Of a stretch of DNA of 64,000 nucleotides, positions 9,346 to 17,086 are shown piece after piece. How positions within the stretch are numbered: the stretch's first letter is position 1; every line of letters starts with the position of its first letter. Below the pieces are notes generated by a model. That model ran no database searches and was not told where the DNA came from. It was given only the letters and a program-made list of their open reading frames with translations. Origin of the DNA: DATARH01 sp035504235 (GTDB lineage: Bacteria > Pseudomonadota > Alphaproteobacteria > ATCC43930 > CGMCC-115725); contig DATJSH010000201.1 of the NCBI GenBank assembly GCA_035504235.1, positions 1-64,000 on the forward strand, given 5' to 3'. A program made the translations under genes and the position numbers.

Positions 9346-10016
9346 GTGCGCATTTTCACGGTCGGAAGATCGTTTGGCACGATCAGGTTGCAGCCGGTCG
9401 TCGCCTTGACCTCGTCAAGCGAGACGCCGGGCGCGATCTCCTTTAGCGCCATGCCCGCCGGGGTGATCTCGAACAGCCCGTAATTGGTGACGACGAGGTT
9501 GACCACACCTTTCGCGGTGAGCGGGATGGCGCAGCGCTCGACCAGCCGCGGCGCGCCGCGACGTGTGGTCTGCTCCATCGCGACAAAGACATGTTTGGCG
9601 CAGGCGGCGAGATCCATCGCGCCGCCGATGCCGCCGCCTTTCTGCCCGGCCATCTTCCAATTGGCGAAATCGCCGTTTTCGGCGACCTCATAGGCGCCGA
9701 GCACGGTCACGTCGATGCGCCCGCTGCGGATCATCCCGAACGCGTCGGCATGGTGCACGATCGAGGAGCCGGGGTTCATCGTGACGTGCTGGCCGCCGGC
9801 GTTGACGAGGTTCATGTCTTCCTTGCCCGGTGCGGCCAAGGGCCCGTAGCCGACGACCCCGTTCTCGGAATGGAAGATAATCTGCCGGTCGCCAAAATCG
9901 CAGTTCGAGGTGAGGGTCGGGATGCCGATGCCGAGATTGACGATCCAGCCGTCCTCGAATTCCATCGCCAGCCGGTCGCACATTTGCTGGCGGGTCAGGC
10001 CTCGCGCGTCGCTCAT
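9342..10016 (-). CDS. 3-oxoacid-type CoA-transferase subunit B
   Basis: From ATG 10016 (MSDARGLTRQQM) the protein has 224 residues. It carries the beta-subunit signatures NLGIGIPTL and FHSENGVVGYGP; the Glu of SENG is the catalytic residue that forms the CoA thioester in family I transferases. The ATG overlaps the stop codon of subunit A (ATGA), so the two are translationally coupled. The complex should move CoA between a carboxylic acid and an acyl-CoA such as succinyl-CoA. The exact acid (acetoacetate, 3-oxoadipate or glutaconate type) cannot be told. A longer frame upstream lies inside subunit A and is not the start. Confidence 0.92.
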   Translation of the reverse strand: MSDARGLTRQQMCDRLAMEFEDGWIVNLGIGIPTLTSNCDFGDRQIIFHSENGVVGYGPLAAPGKEDMNLVNAGGQHVTMNPGSSIVHHADAFGMIRSGRIDVTVLGAYEVAENGDFANWKMAGQKGGGIGGAMDLAACAKHVFVAMEQTTRRGAPRLVERCAIPLTAKGVVNLVVTNYGLFEITPAGMALKEIAPGVSLDEVKATTGCNLIVPNDLPTVKMRT

Positions 10017-10786
10017 CGCTGGGCTCCCTGCAGCTCGGCATTGCGCGCCGCCACCTCGGGGGGGCGCATCGGCCACCAGCCTTCGGGGGCGGGCGGCACT
10101 TTCACCAGGCGATGGACGAAAATGCCCGACAGATGCACGTCGTCCGGGTCGATTGCCCCGGGCGGCAAGATGTCGTCCTCGACCTCGACGATCGTCACCT
10201 TGGCGGCCATCGCCATGATGGGATTGAAATTGCGCTGCGAGCGGCGGAAGCGGAGGTTGCCGAACGCGTCGGCTTGCTGGGCGCGGATAAAGGCGTAATC
10301 GAGCGACAGCGCCTCTTCCAAGAGGTATTCGCGACCGTTGAAAAAGCGGGTTTCCCGGCCCTCCGCAAGCTCGGTGCCGACCGCGGCGGGCGTATAGAAG
10401 GCCGGGATTCCGGCGCCGGCGGCGCGCATGCGCTCGGCGAGCGTGCCTTGCGGCACCAGCTCCGCCTCGATCCGGCCGCTCTCATAATACTCGGTGAACA
10501 CCAGCCGCTGCGAGGCGCGGGTCGGCGCGGTAAAGGCGCAGATCACCTTTTTCACCTGCTCGTTGCTGATCAGCGATTCCATGGTCGGCGCATCCTCAGG
10601 GAGGGTCGCGCCGCCGCGCGTGCCGTTGGAGACGCAGGTCAGGCCCTTCGCCCCCTGTTTGGCGAGCGCGCCGTAGAGGTTGACCGGCTGACCGACCACC
10701 GCGAACCCGCCAAACCCGATCGTGACATTGTCCGGAATATCGGCGACCGCGGCGTCAAAGCTGGGGAAGATTTTCGATTTGGGCAC
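10013..10786 (-). CDS. 3-oxoacid-type CoA-transferase subunit A
   Basis: This subunit of about 257 residues shows the alpha-subunit pattern IGFGGFAVVGQPVNL near the N terminus, VPQGTLAERMRAAGAGIPAF, and DYAFIRAQQADAFGNLRFR. I choose GTG 10786 (VPKSKIFPSFD) because the purine-rich GGAGGGA lies seven bases upstream. A GTG at 10801 overlaps that Shine-Dalgarno sequence and is less likely. It forms an alpha-beta complex with the overlapping subunit B gene. A dispersed hairpin element sits immediately upstream and may mark the transcript boundary. Confidence 0.9.
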   Translation of the reverse strand: MPKSKIFPSFDAAVADIPDNVTIGFGGFAVVGQPVNLYGALAKQGAKGLTCVSNGTRGGATLPEDAPTMESLISNEQVKKVICAFTAPTRASQRLVFTEYYESGRIEAELVPQGTLAERMRAAGAGIPAFYTPAAVGTELAEGRETRFFNGREYLLEEALSLDYAFIRAQQADAFGNLRFRRSQRNFNPIMAMAAKVTIVEVEDDILPPGAIDPDDVHLSGIFVHRLVKVPPAPEGWWPMRPPEVAARNAELQGAQR

Positions 10787-10803
10787 AGTCTTTCCCTCCA
10801 CTC

Positions 10804-10878
10804 GTCATTCCCGCGAAGGCGGGAATCCAGGGCGGGCAACGTGCGGTTGCCCTGGGTCCCCGCCTCCGCGGGGACGAC
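10804..10878. repeat. Double-hairpin dispersed repeat
   Basis: Two perfect 8-bp hairpins stand side by side: ATTCCCGC-gaag-GCGGGAAT (10807-10826) and GTCCCCGC-ctcc-GCGGGGAC (10856-10875), joined by a CCAGGG...CCTGGG pair. The same architecture recurs at 18777-18890 and 20153-20215. This is a short intergenic mobile-like or REP-type element. Confidence 0.75.
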
Positions 10879-10887
10879 GACATAAAA

Positions 10888-11325
10888 TTACCGCAGCTGC
10901 ACGCCCGGCTTGTCTTCGGTGAGGAAGACATTGGGCTTCAGGAACATCGACAACACCAGCGCGCCCTTGGGCGAGCGCGCGGTGTGCCGGTTGCCCTTGG
11001 GACGCCAGACGTAATTGCCGGCGGTGACCTCGCCTTCCTCGTCTTCGAGGCTGCCTTCGATGACAAAGGTCTGCTCGATTTCGACATGCTCGTGCAAGGT
11101 CAGCTCGGCCCCCGGCTGCCAGCGGAAGAGGGCGGTCATCAAGCCCGTCGCTGTATCCTCGACCAGCACCTTCATCTCGATGCCCGCGCACGGTGTCGGC
11201 TTCCACGGCAGGTCGCCGACATCGACATAACGCGAGGCGAGTGCGGTGAGTTTGTCCTGGCCCCTCATGCCGGGTGTCGTCGCGGTCGGCGGGGCGGGCT
11301 TTACGTTGGTCATCACATCGTTCAT
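10888..11325 (-). CDS. Cupin-domain protein
   Basis: A 145-residue single-cupin protein starting at ATG 11325, preceded by a strong ACGGAGG ribosome-binding site. The beta-barrel motif is visible as LTLHEHVEIEQTFVIEG, then EVTAGNYVWRPKGNRHT, giving the usual His, His, Glu and His metal ligands. It follows the alcohol dehydrogenase gene after 11 bases and is presumably co-transcribed with it. Small cupins of this kind are metal-dependent dioxygenases, isomerases or ligand binders; none can be chosen here. Confidence 0.85.
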   Translation of the reverse strand: MNDVMTNVKPAPPTATTPGMRGQDKLTALASRYVDVGDLPWKPTPCAGIEMKVLVEDTATGLMTALFRWQPGAELTLHEHVEIEQTFVIEGSLEDEEGEVTAGNYVWRPKGNRHTARSPKGALVLSMFLKPNVFLTEDKPGVQLR

Positions 11326-11336
11326 CGGAACCTCCG

Positions 11337-12386
11337 TTACATCAAGAACACGCCCTTGCCGGTGGTTTGCGTGTCGAACAGCTTGTAGGCCTCGTCGGCC
11401 TGGTCGAGCTTCCAGCGGTGGGTGAAGAGCGCCTCGACATCGATGCCGCGATCGGCGACGAAACGCGCGCATTCCTCCTGGCCGATCGACGAGAAGGTCC
11501 AAGACGCGACGATAGTCAGCTGTTTCCTGAGCATGTCGGGGCTGACATCGATCTCGACCTTGTTGCGCTCGCCGACAAAGCAGGTCGTGCCCCACACCTT
11601 GGTCGCGCGCACCGCGGCGATGCGACCCTCGGGTTGCGACGAGGTGTCGAGCGTGAACTCGGCGCCGTAGCCGTGGGTCAGATCCTTGATCGCGCCGATC
11701 GGGTCGTTGGAGCGCGGGTTGACGGTCTCGGCGGCGCCGAACTCCTTGGCGCGTTGCAGCCGCTCCTCGCTGACGTCGAGCGCGATGACCCGTGCGCCCA
11801 TCGCCGCGGCCAATTGCGTCGCCGACAGCCCGACCGGCCCCTGGCCGAAGATCGCGATCGTATCGTTGCCAGAAATCCGGATGCGACGCAGTGCGCCATA
11901 GGCGGTGCCGGTGCCGCAGGAGATCGCCGCGCCGGTGGTGAACGACAATTCGTCCGGCAGCGGCACGACGGTGAAAGCCGGCACCTTCATATAGGCGGCG
12001 TGGCCGCCATGCGCGTTGTTGCCGTAGACCTTGACCGGGGTCTCCTGGCAGAGCTGCGACCAGCCGGAGCGGCAATGACCGCAGACCCTGCAACCTTCGT
12101 AATGATGCACCATGACGCGCTGTCCGACCTTCGCAAGCGAGGGGCTGACCGCGCTGCCGACCGCGGCGACTATGCCGCACGGCTCGTGCCCGCCAATGGT
12201 CGGCGCCGAGGGTGCGGCGAGCCCGCCGGTCTCGCCGCCGGCCTTGGGGCGACGGTACTGGTGCAGATCGCTGCCGCACATGCCCGAGGCCTTCATCTCG
12301 ATGACGACCTCGTCCAGGCCGGGCGTCGGATCGGGGAAGTTCATCAATTCGAGCTCGCGACCGCCGGTAAAGACGACACCGCGCAT
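11337..12386 (-). CDS. Zinc-dependent alcohol dehydrogenase (MDR superfamily)
   Basis: A 349-residue medium-chain dehydrogenase. Catalytic zinc residues are Cys37 in SGMCGSDLH and His67-Glu68 in GGHEPCG. The structural zinc site is the cysteine set C99, C102, C105 and C113. The nucleotide-binding fold has IFGQGPVGLSATQLAAAMG followed by an acidic residue (VIALD), which favours NAD over NADP. It oxidises an alcohol or reduces an aldehyde/ketone in the cytosol; the substrate is unknown. It is the first gene of a two-gene unit with the cupin. Confidence 0.9.
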   Translation of the reverse strand: MRGVVFTGGRELELMNFPDPTPGLDEVVIEMKASGMCGSDLHQYRRPKAGGETGGLAAPSAPTIGGHEPCGIVAAVGSAVSPSLAKVGQRVMVHHYEGCRVCGHCRSGWSQLCQETPVKVYGNNAHGGHAAYMKVPAFTVVPLPDELSFTTGAAISCGTGTAYGALRRIRISGNDTIAIFGQGPVGLSATQLAAAMGARVIALDVSEERLQRAKEFGAAETVNPRSNDPIGAIKDLTHGYGAEFTLDTSSQPEGRIAAVRATKVWGTTCFVGERNKVEIDVSPDMLRKQLTIVASWTFSSIGQEECARFVADRGIDVEALFTHRWKLDQADEAYKLFDTQTTGKGVFLM

Positions 12387-12504
12387 GGTTTCCTCCGTGA
12401 CTGACGCTTTATTGCCGCGATGCTAACATGAGTTCGGCGCACGCGGCAGGCGGTCGCGGTAAAGATGTTTGACGACGGCGCCGCCGCGGCGTCGTTAGCC
12501 CGTG

Positions 12505-13092
12505 ATGCGCGTCCTGGTGATCTATGCCCACCCGCTCGCCGACAGCTTTGCCGGCGCGCTGCACCGTGCAGCGGTCGAGGCGCTGACCGAAGCTGGGCAC
12601 GAGGTCGACGATTGCGACCTCTATGCGATGGGGTTCGACCCGGTGATGAAGCCGGCCGAGCGCCGCGTGCACAACACGCCCCATCCTGACCTCTCGCTGG
12701 TCGAGCACCATGTCGAGCGGCTGCGCGCCGCCGATGCGCTGGTGCTGTGCTTTCCGGTGTGGTGGTACGGGATGCCGGCGATCCTGAAGGGCTATTTCGA
12801 CCGCATCTGGGTCAACGGCGTCGCGTTCCACCTGCATACCGGCGGCAGGATCGAGCCAGGGTTGCACCGGCTAAGGAAACTGTGGGTGGTGTGCACCTAT
12901 GGCGCGCCGTGGTGGCTCATCAAGCTGGTGTTGCGCGACCCGGTGCGGGGGGTGATCCATACCGGCATCCGCGCGCTGTGCACGCGTCACGTCAAGACGC
13001 GGTTCTACGCGCTCTACAGCATCGAAGCAAAAACCTCGGTTGAGACCGGACGGTTTTTGGAAAAGGTAAGACGAGCGTTCAAGGGGTTCTAG
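12505..13092 (+). CDS. NAD(P)H-quinone-reductase-like flavodoxin-fold protein
   Basis: A 195-residue protein with the flavodoxin_2 fold: RVLVIYAHPLADSFAGAL at the N terminus (FMN/FAD phosphate loop) and CFPVWWYGMPAILKGYFDRI, the family active-site stretch. Such enzymes carry out two-electron reduction of quinones or related electrophiles. GTG 12502 and ATG 12505 are adjacent; the ATG is the likely start. Its stop codon shares four bases with that of the convergent TAXI gene. No partner gene is evident. Confidence 0.85.
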   Translation: MRVLVIYAHPLADSFAGALHRAAVEALTEAGHEVDDCDLYAMGFDPVMKPAERRVHNTPHPDLSLVEHHVERLRAADALVLCFPVWWYGMPAILKGYFDRIWVNGVAFHLHTGGRIEPGLHRLRKLWVVCTYGAPWWLIKLVLRDPVRGVIHTGIRALCTRHVKTRFYALYSIEAKTSVETGRFLEKVRRAFKGF

Positions 13093-13946
13093 AGAACGCC
13101 GATTTCCTTCAGGTACCGCGCGACACCGGGGTGGATCAGCGCCGTGTCGGGCGCCGCAGCGGCGGTATTCGCGGCGGTGGTTTCCGTCGCCTGCTCGAGC
13201 TTTGCGGCGAGTTGCGCCTCGCCCGCGTGCAGTGCCTTCGCCAGGCGATAGCCGGCTTCTTCCGGCAGGCCGGGCCTCGCTAGAACGAACGACCACGAGC
13301 CGACGGAATTTATCGGCTCGCTTTGGCAAGGATAGGCGCCGGCGGGCACGATCAGCGGCTTGAGGAAGGTGTGCTTGGCGCGGATCTGCGCGGCTTCCGC
13401 TTTGCTCGGCGCGATGAAGCGGCCGCCGGCTTTCGCGACGCGCGTGAAACCCGGCCAGCCGATCCCGCCACCCCACAATGCTGCGACGCGCCCGCCCAAG
13501 ACCATGTCCGGCCCGTCCGCGGCGCGATCGAGATAGATCGCGGTGAAGTCGCGCTCCATGTCGAGTTCCATGCCGTCGAGCACAGTGCGCGCCAGCACCA
13601 CCAGCCCCGACCCGGCCGCGCCGAACGCTACCGGCCTGTCCTTGAGGTCGCCGATCGAACGCGCCGGACTGTCGCCGCGGACGACGAACATGCCGGCGGT
13701 CGAGTACATCGCGGTGAGGATCGTCAGCCCGGCGTTGCGGCCAAACGGCTCGATCGCCACCTCGCCGGTCACCAGCCCGAGATCGATCTCGCCTCTCTCC
13801 AGGAGCGGCACGTTCTCAGTCGAGCCCTTGGTGTTGCGGCACTCGACCTGGAGCGACGGGTCGACCGCGTTGATCACCTCGGCGACGACCCCGCCATAGA
13901 GCGGAAATCCGCCGCCAGGAGTTGCCGTGGCTAGGGTGACAGGCAT
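13089..13946 (-). CDS. TAXI-family solute-binding-like protein without signal peptide
   Basis: From ATG 13946 the protein has 285 residues and begins MPVTLATATPGGGFPLYGG, the start of a mature TAXI domain (TRAP-transporter-associated immunogenic protein). Other family features are ECRNTKGSTENVPLLERGEIDLGLV in the first lobe and VLGGRVAALWGGGIG in the second. Normal TAXI proteins have a Sec signal or lipobox ahead of this; here none exists, and the start lies two bases after the stop codon of the cupin gene. It may therefore be a cytosolic binder or sensor. No TRAP membrane subunits are nearby. An upstream in-frame extension runs into the cupin gene and looks spurious. Confidence 0.8.
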   Translation of the reverse strand: MPVTLATATPGGGFPLYGGVVAEVINAVDPSLQVECRNTKGSTENVPLLERGEIDLGLVTGEVAIEPFGRNAGLTILTAMYSTAGMFVVRGDSPARSIGDLKDRPVAFGAAGSGLVVLARTVLDGMELDMERDFTAIYLDRAADGPDMVLGGRVAALWGGGIGWPGFTRVAKAGGRFIAPSKAEAAQIRAKHTFLKPLIVPAGAYPCQSEPINSVGSWSFVLARPGLPEEAGYRLAKALHAGEAQLAAKLEQATETTAANTAAAAPDTALIHPGVARYLKEIGVL

Positions 13947-13948
13947 CG

Positions 13949-14419
13949 CTATTTCTTGTGGATCGGGTCGACCCAGAGCACTTGCTCGGGCTTCTCGACC
14001 GGCTCGATGTCGAGGTTGACGACCACCGCCTCGTTGTCGCTGCGCACCAGCACGCATTCCAGGGTCTCGTCGCTGGAGGCGTTGATCTCCTGGTGCGGCA
14101 CATAGGGCGGAATGAAGATGAAATCGCCGGGGTTGGCTTCGGCGACATATTCGAGATGCTCACCCCAGCGCATCCGCGCCTTGCCTTTGACGACGTAGAT
14201 CACGCTTTCGAGCGCGCCGTGATGGTGCGCGCCGGTCTTGGCGTTGGCATGGATGTGCACCGTGCCGGCCCAGATCTTCTGCGCGCCGACCCGGGCGAAA
14301 TTGATCGCCGCAGCGCGGTTCATGCCGGGGGTTTGCGGCGTGTTGGTATCGAGCTGGTCGCCGGGGATCACCTTGACCCCGTGCTCCTTCCAATCGATGT
14401 GGTTGTGGTCTTCGCTCAT
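13949..14419 (-). CDS. Cupin-domain protein
   Basis: A 156-residue cupin starting at ATG 14419 with GAGGAC upstream. The metal-binding motif is HIHANAKTGAHHHGALESVIYVVKGKARMRWG, shown here in two parts: the His cluster AKTGAHHHGALES and the second block ANPGDFIFIPPYVPHQE. It precedes the TAXI-like gene by two bases, so the two products are probably made together. The pairing suggests that the ligand bound by the TAXI protein is related to the cupin substrate, but neither can be named. A much longer frame through it to 15151 is the shadow of the PadR gene. Confidence 0.85.
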   Translation of the reverse strand: MSEDHNHIDWKEHGVKVIPGDQLDTNTPQTPGMNRAAAINFARVGAQKIWAGTVHIHANAKTGAHHHGALESVIYVVKGKARMRWGEHLEYVAEANPGDFIFIPPYVPHQEINASSDETLECVLVRSDNEAVVVNLDIEPVEKPEQVLWVDPIHKK

Positions 14420-14481
14420 TCGCTGTCCTCGTTTCGCGATGACCGATCCTAGCCGATTTCGATTTGCCGGCGGTACTGGGC

Positions 14482-14509
14482 TTGACAAGAGCCTATTCCG
14501 ATATATCTT
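14482..14509 (+). promoter_or_regulatory. Putative sigma-70 promoter of the dioxygenase-padR unit
   Basis: TTGACA at 14482-14487 is a perfect -35 box. TATCTT at 14504-14509, after a 16-bp spacer, is a reasonable -10. The -10 lies inside the inverted repeat described next, about 37 bp before the ATG at 14546. Confidence 0.5.
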
Positions 14510-14524
14510 ATATTCGTTATATCG
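14499..14524. promoter_or_regulatory. Inverted-repeat operator candidate for the PadR regulator
   Basis: CGATATA (14499-14505) and TATATCG (14518-14524) are perfect inverted repeats separated by 12 bp in an unusually AT-rich patch. The dyad overlaps the candidate -10 box, so a bound repressor would block transcription. The obvious candidate is the PadR protein encoded two genes along, since PadR regulators commonly bind AT-rich dyads at their own promoter. Confidence 0.55.
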
Positions 14525-14545
14525 AAATCCTATCGGAAAACTACA

Positions 14546-14926
14546 ATGACAGATCAACCCACGCCCCTGATCGCCGGTTATCATGCCCATGTCTATTATG
14601 ACCCGATGACGACCCGCGCAGCCGCGCAGCGGCTCGCCGAGGCGGTCGCCGGCGAATTCGCCGTCGAGATCGGCGGCATGTTCGACAAGCCGGTCGGGCC
14701 GCATCCGGTCGCCAATCTGCAGATCATCTTCACGCCCGACGAGTTCGCGCGTGTCGTGCCCTGGCTGATGCTGAACCGGAATGGGCTCGATGTGCTGATC
14801 CACCCGCTGACCGAGGACGCGACGCGCGACCACGACAGCGACGGACTGTGGCTCGGCACGCAACTCCAACTGAGGCCGCACACGCACAGCCGGGATTATG
14901 CGCCCGAACTGCTGCCGACGGCCTGA
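14546..14926 (+). CDS. DOPA 4,5-dioxygenase family protein
   Basis: A 126-residue protein with the family pattern: GYHAHVYYDPMT at the N terminus, a central PVGPHPVANLQIIFT, and NGLDVLIHPLTEDATRDH. The conserved His residues are candidate metal ligands. Fungal and bacterial relatives open aromatic catechol rings such as DOPA, but bacterial members are mostly uncharacterised. It is the first gene of a unit with the His-rich PadR regulator 15 bases downstream, so its expression is probably controlled by that protein. Confidence 0.85.
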   Translation: MTDQPTPLIAGYHAHVYYDPMTTRAAAQRLAEAVAGEFAVEIGGMFDKPVGPHPVANLQIIFTPDEFARVVPWLMLNRNGLDVLIHPLTEDATRDHDSDGLWLGTQLQLRPHTHSRDYAPELLPTA

Positions 14927-14941
14927 CACACACAAGGAACA

Positions 14942-15541
14942 ATGAGAATGTTTGGACATCGGCACGGTCATAACGATCGCGGGCACGAGCACGACGGCCG
15001 GCGCCACGCGCGCGGCGGCATGTTCGGCGGCCGCTTTGGCCATGGTCACCACCATGGCGGCGGCGGCCTCGGCCATCGCCTCGGCCGGTTCTTCGATCAT
15101 GGCGATTTGCGCTATGTGCTGCTGGGCCTGATTGCCGAAAGCCCGCGCCATGGCTACGAGCTGATCAAGGCGATCGAGGAGAAATTCGGTGGGCTCTATA
15201 GCCCCAGCCCCGGCGTCGTCTACCCGACGCTGACCCTGCTGGAAGAGCTCGGCTACATCCGGCCGCAGGGCGATGATAGCGCGCGCAAACAGTTCGCCGT
15301 GACCCAGGAAGGCAGCGAGTTTCTCGCCGCCAACCGCGCTGTCGTCGACCAGATCTTTGCGCGCATGGCCGAGGTCACGCGCACCGTCGGCGGCGGGCCG
15401 GCGCCGGAAATCCGCCGGGCAATGCAGAACCTCGAGGCTGCGCTGGCGATCCGGCTCGGCCGCGGCCCGCTCAGTCCCGGCGAGGTGAGCGCGGTGACCG
15501 CGATCCTCGACCGGACCGCCGGTGAAATCGAGCGAAGCTGA
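14942..15541 (+). CDS. YqjI-like PadR-family regulator with His-rich N terminus
   Basis: A 199-residue regulator in two parts. Residues 1-50 are unusually rich in His and Gly, with 11 His, including HGHHHGGGG. Residues 50-130 form a PadR winged helix: DLRYVLLGLIAESPRHGYEL, then SPSPGVVYPTLTLLEELGYI. The layout matches E. coli YqjI, a metal-responsive (nickel/iron) repressor that also has a His-rich N-terminal extension before the PadR domain; here I infer metal sensing. The C-terminal part would provide the dimerisation helix. It lies 15 bases after the DOPA-dioxygenase-like gene and probably autoregulates the unit through the dyad at 14499-14524. Confidence 0.87.
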   Translation: MRMFGHRHGHNDRGHEHDGRRHARGGMFGGRFGHGHHHGGGGLGHRLGRFFDHGDLRYVLLGLIAESPRHGYELIKAIEEKFGGLYSPSPGVVYPTLTLLEELGYIRPQGDDSARKQFAVTQEGSEFLAANRAVVDQIFARMAEVTRTVGGGPAPEIRRAMQNLEAALAIRLGRGPLSPGEVSAVTAILDRTAGEIERS

Positions 15542-15545
15542 ATTT

Positions 15546-15659
15546 CCCTCTCCCCATTCAATGGGGAGAGGGTGGCGCGCGAAGCGCGACGGGTGACGGG
15601 CAGGGTTCGCGCTTGCGGCTGCCCCTCACCCCAGCCCTCTCCCCGCTTGTGGGAGAGGG
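15546..15659. repeat. Paired hairpin repeat between convergent genes
   Basis: The first hairpin, CCCTCTCCCCATT-c-AATGGGGAGAGGG (15546-15572), has a perfect 13-bp stem. The second, CCCTCTCCC...GGGAGAGGG (15635-15659), has a 9-bp stem and a 7-nt loop. The two share the CCCTCTCCCC core and flank a spacer containing GGGTGACGGGC. There is no U-run, so neither is a classical terminator, though they may end transcription between the convergent genes in another way. It belongs to the dispersed intergenic repeats of this genome. Confidence 0.75.
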
Positions 15660-15662
15660 AGA

Positions 15663-17078
15663 TCAGCTTGCGGCCGCGGCTTTCAGCTCGGGCATCGCTG
15701 CGTCGAAGCCGCGCTGGAAGCGGTCGAGCGCCTCGTCGATCTCGGCCGGGTTGATGCACAACGGCGGCGAGAACGAGACCGCCTCGACATAGGGCAGCGC
15801 ACGCACCATCACGCCCTGCTCGAACGCCTTTTTCTGGATGATGCGGTGCACCCATTTGTCGTGGTCGAACCACCGCTTGGTTTTGCGATCGGCGACCAGC
15901 TCGATCGCCATCATCAGCCCCTCGCCGCGAATGTCGCCGACATAGGGGTGGTCGCCAAAGCGCTCGCTCAGCTGGGCTTTGAAATAGGCGCCCATCGCCG
16001 CCGAGTTCTCGATCAGCTTCTCGCGCTCCATGACGTCGAGATTGGCCATTGCCACCGCCCCGCCGACCGGGTGGCCGGAATAGGTGAAGCCGTGCATGAC
16101 CGGCCCGATCTCGGGAGACGCGTCGCGCAGCACGTTCCACATTTTCTCGCCGACAACCGAGGCGGAAAGCGGGAAATAGGCGCTGGTGATGCCCTTGGCG
16201 AGCGTCACGATATCGGGTTTGAGGCCGTAAAGCCCGGTCGCGAACCATGACCCGGTGCGGCCGAACCCGGTGATGACCTCATCGGCGACAAAGAGGATGT
16301 CGTTCTCGTCCAGCACTTCCTGAACCTGGGCGAAATAATCGCGCGGCGGGACGAACGCGCCGCCGGTGCCCATGATCGGCTCGGCGATAAACGCGGCAAC
16401 GGTCTCCGCGCCTTCATGGTGGATGAGATCTTTCAGCTCGCCGACCACGCGGCGGGTGAAGGCGTCCTCGTCCTCGCCAGTTTCGCCAAAGCGGAAGAAA
16501 TGTGGGCAGGCGGTGTGCAGCACACCCGGCAGCGGCAGGTCGAACGCCTTGTGGAACGACGGGATGCCGGTCAGGCTACCCGCCGCGGCGGTGAGACCGT
16601 GATAGGAGCCGAGTCGCGAGATGATCTTTTTTTTCTCGGGCTTGCCGCGCAGGTTGTTGTAGTAGCGCACCAGCTTGAAGTTGGTGTCGTTGGCGTCCGA
16701 GCCGGAGGTGCCGAAAAAGACCTTCGACAGATGCCCGGCGCCGGCGCGCTCACGGAACAGCGCCAGCACGCGGTCGGCAAGCCGGATGATGGGCTCGTTA
16801 GAATACGAGCTGAACAGATGACAATAGCCGAGTTCGGCCATCGCCTTGGCCGCCGCCTCGCCCAATTCGGCGCGGCCGTAACCGATATTGACGCACCACA
16901 GCCCGGCGCCGCAGTCGATCAGCTCGCGCCCCTCGCGGTTCTTCACCCTGACACCCGAGCCGCCGGCGATGATCGTCGGGCCGGTTTGCAGATGGTCTGC
17001 GATGGAGGTCGTCGGGTGGAAGATGCTCTGCCGGTCCATCTCCTCGAGCGAATAGTTTTCCTGCAGATCGAGCGACAT
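15663..17078 (-). CDS. Class III PLP-dependent aminotransferase
   Basis: A 471-residue omega-amino-acid-type transaminase from ATG 17078 (MSLDLQENYSLEEMDRQS). Class III landmarks are KVFFGTSGSDANDTNFKL (phosphate-binding region), LGSYHGLTAAAGSLTG, the PLP-pyridine Asp in FVADEVITGFGRTG, and the Schiff-base Lys in TLAKGITSAYFPLS. Relatives use beta-alanine, taurine, diamines or aromatic amines with pyruvate; the donor is not determinable here. It starts 8 bases after the SMP-30 gene and is read with it. The longer upstream frame overlaps that neighbour and is not real. Confidence 0.9.
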   Translation of the reverse strand: MSLDLQENYSLEEMDRQSIFHPTTSIADHLQTGPTIIAGGSGVRVKNREGRELIDCGAGLWCVNIGYGRAELGEAAAKAMAELGYCHLFSSYSNEPIIRLADRVLALFRERAGAGHLSKVFFGTSGSDANDTNFKLVRYYNNLRGKPEKKKIISRLGSYHGLTAAAGSLTGIPSFHKAFDLPLPGVLHTACPHFFRFGETGEDEDAFTRRVVGELKDLIHHEGAETVAAFIAEPIMGTGGAFVPPRDYFAQVQEVLDENDILFVADEVITGFGRTGSWFATGLYGLKPDIVTLAKGITSAYFPLSASVVGEKMWNVLRDASPEIGPVMHGFTYSGHPVGGAVAMANLDVMEREKLIENSAAMGAYFKAQLSERFGDHPYVGDIRGEGLMMAIELVADRKTKRWFDHDKWVHRIIQKKAFEQGVMVRALPYVEAVSFSPPLCINPAEIDEALDRFQRGFDAAMPELKAAAAS

Positions 17079-17086
17079 CTGGCGCC

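Noticed and set aside
10888..12279. A 463-codon frame joining the cupin to the alcohol dehydrogenase region
   Set aside because: Only its last 145 codons are the cupin gene. The rest is an out-of-frame reading of the dehydrogenase; a strong ribosome-binding site marks the cupin start at 11325.
15546..15572. The 13-bp hairpin as an intrinsic terminator
   Set aside because: No T-run follows on either strand, and the core sequence recurs at 15635, pointing to a dispersed repeat.
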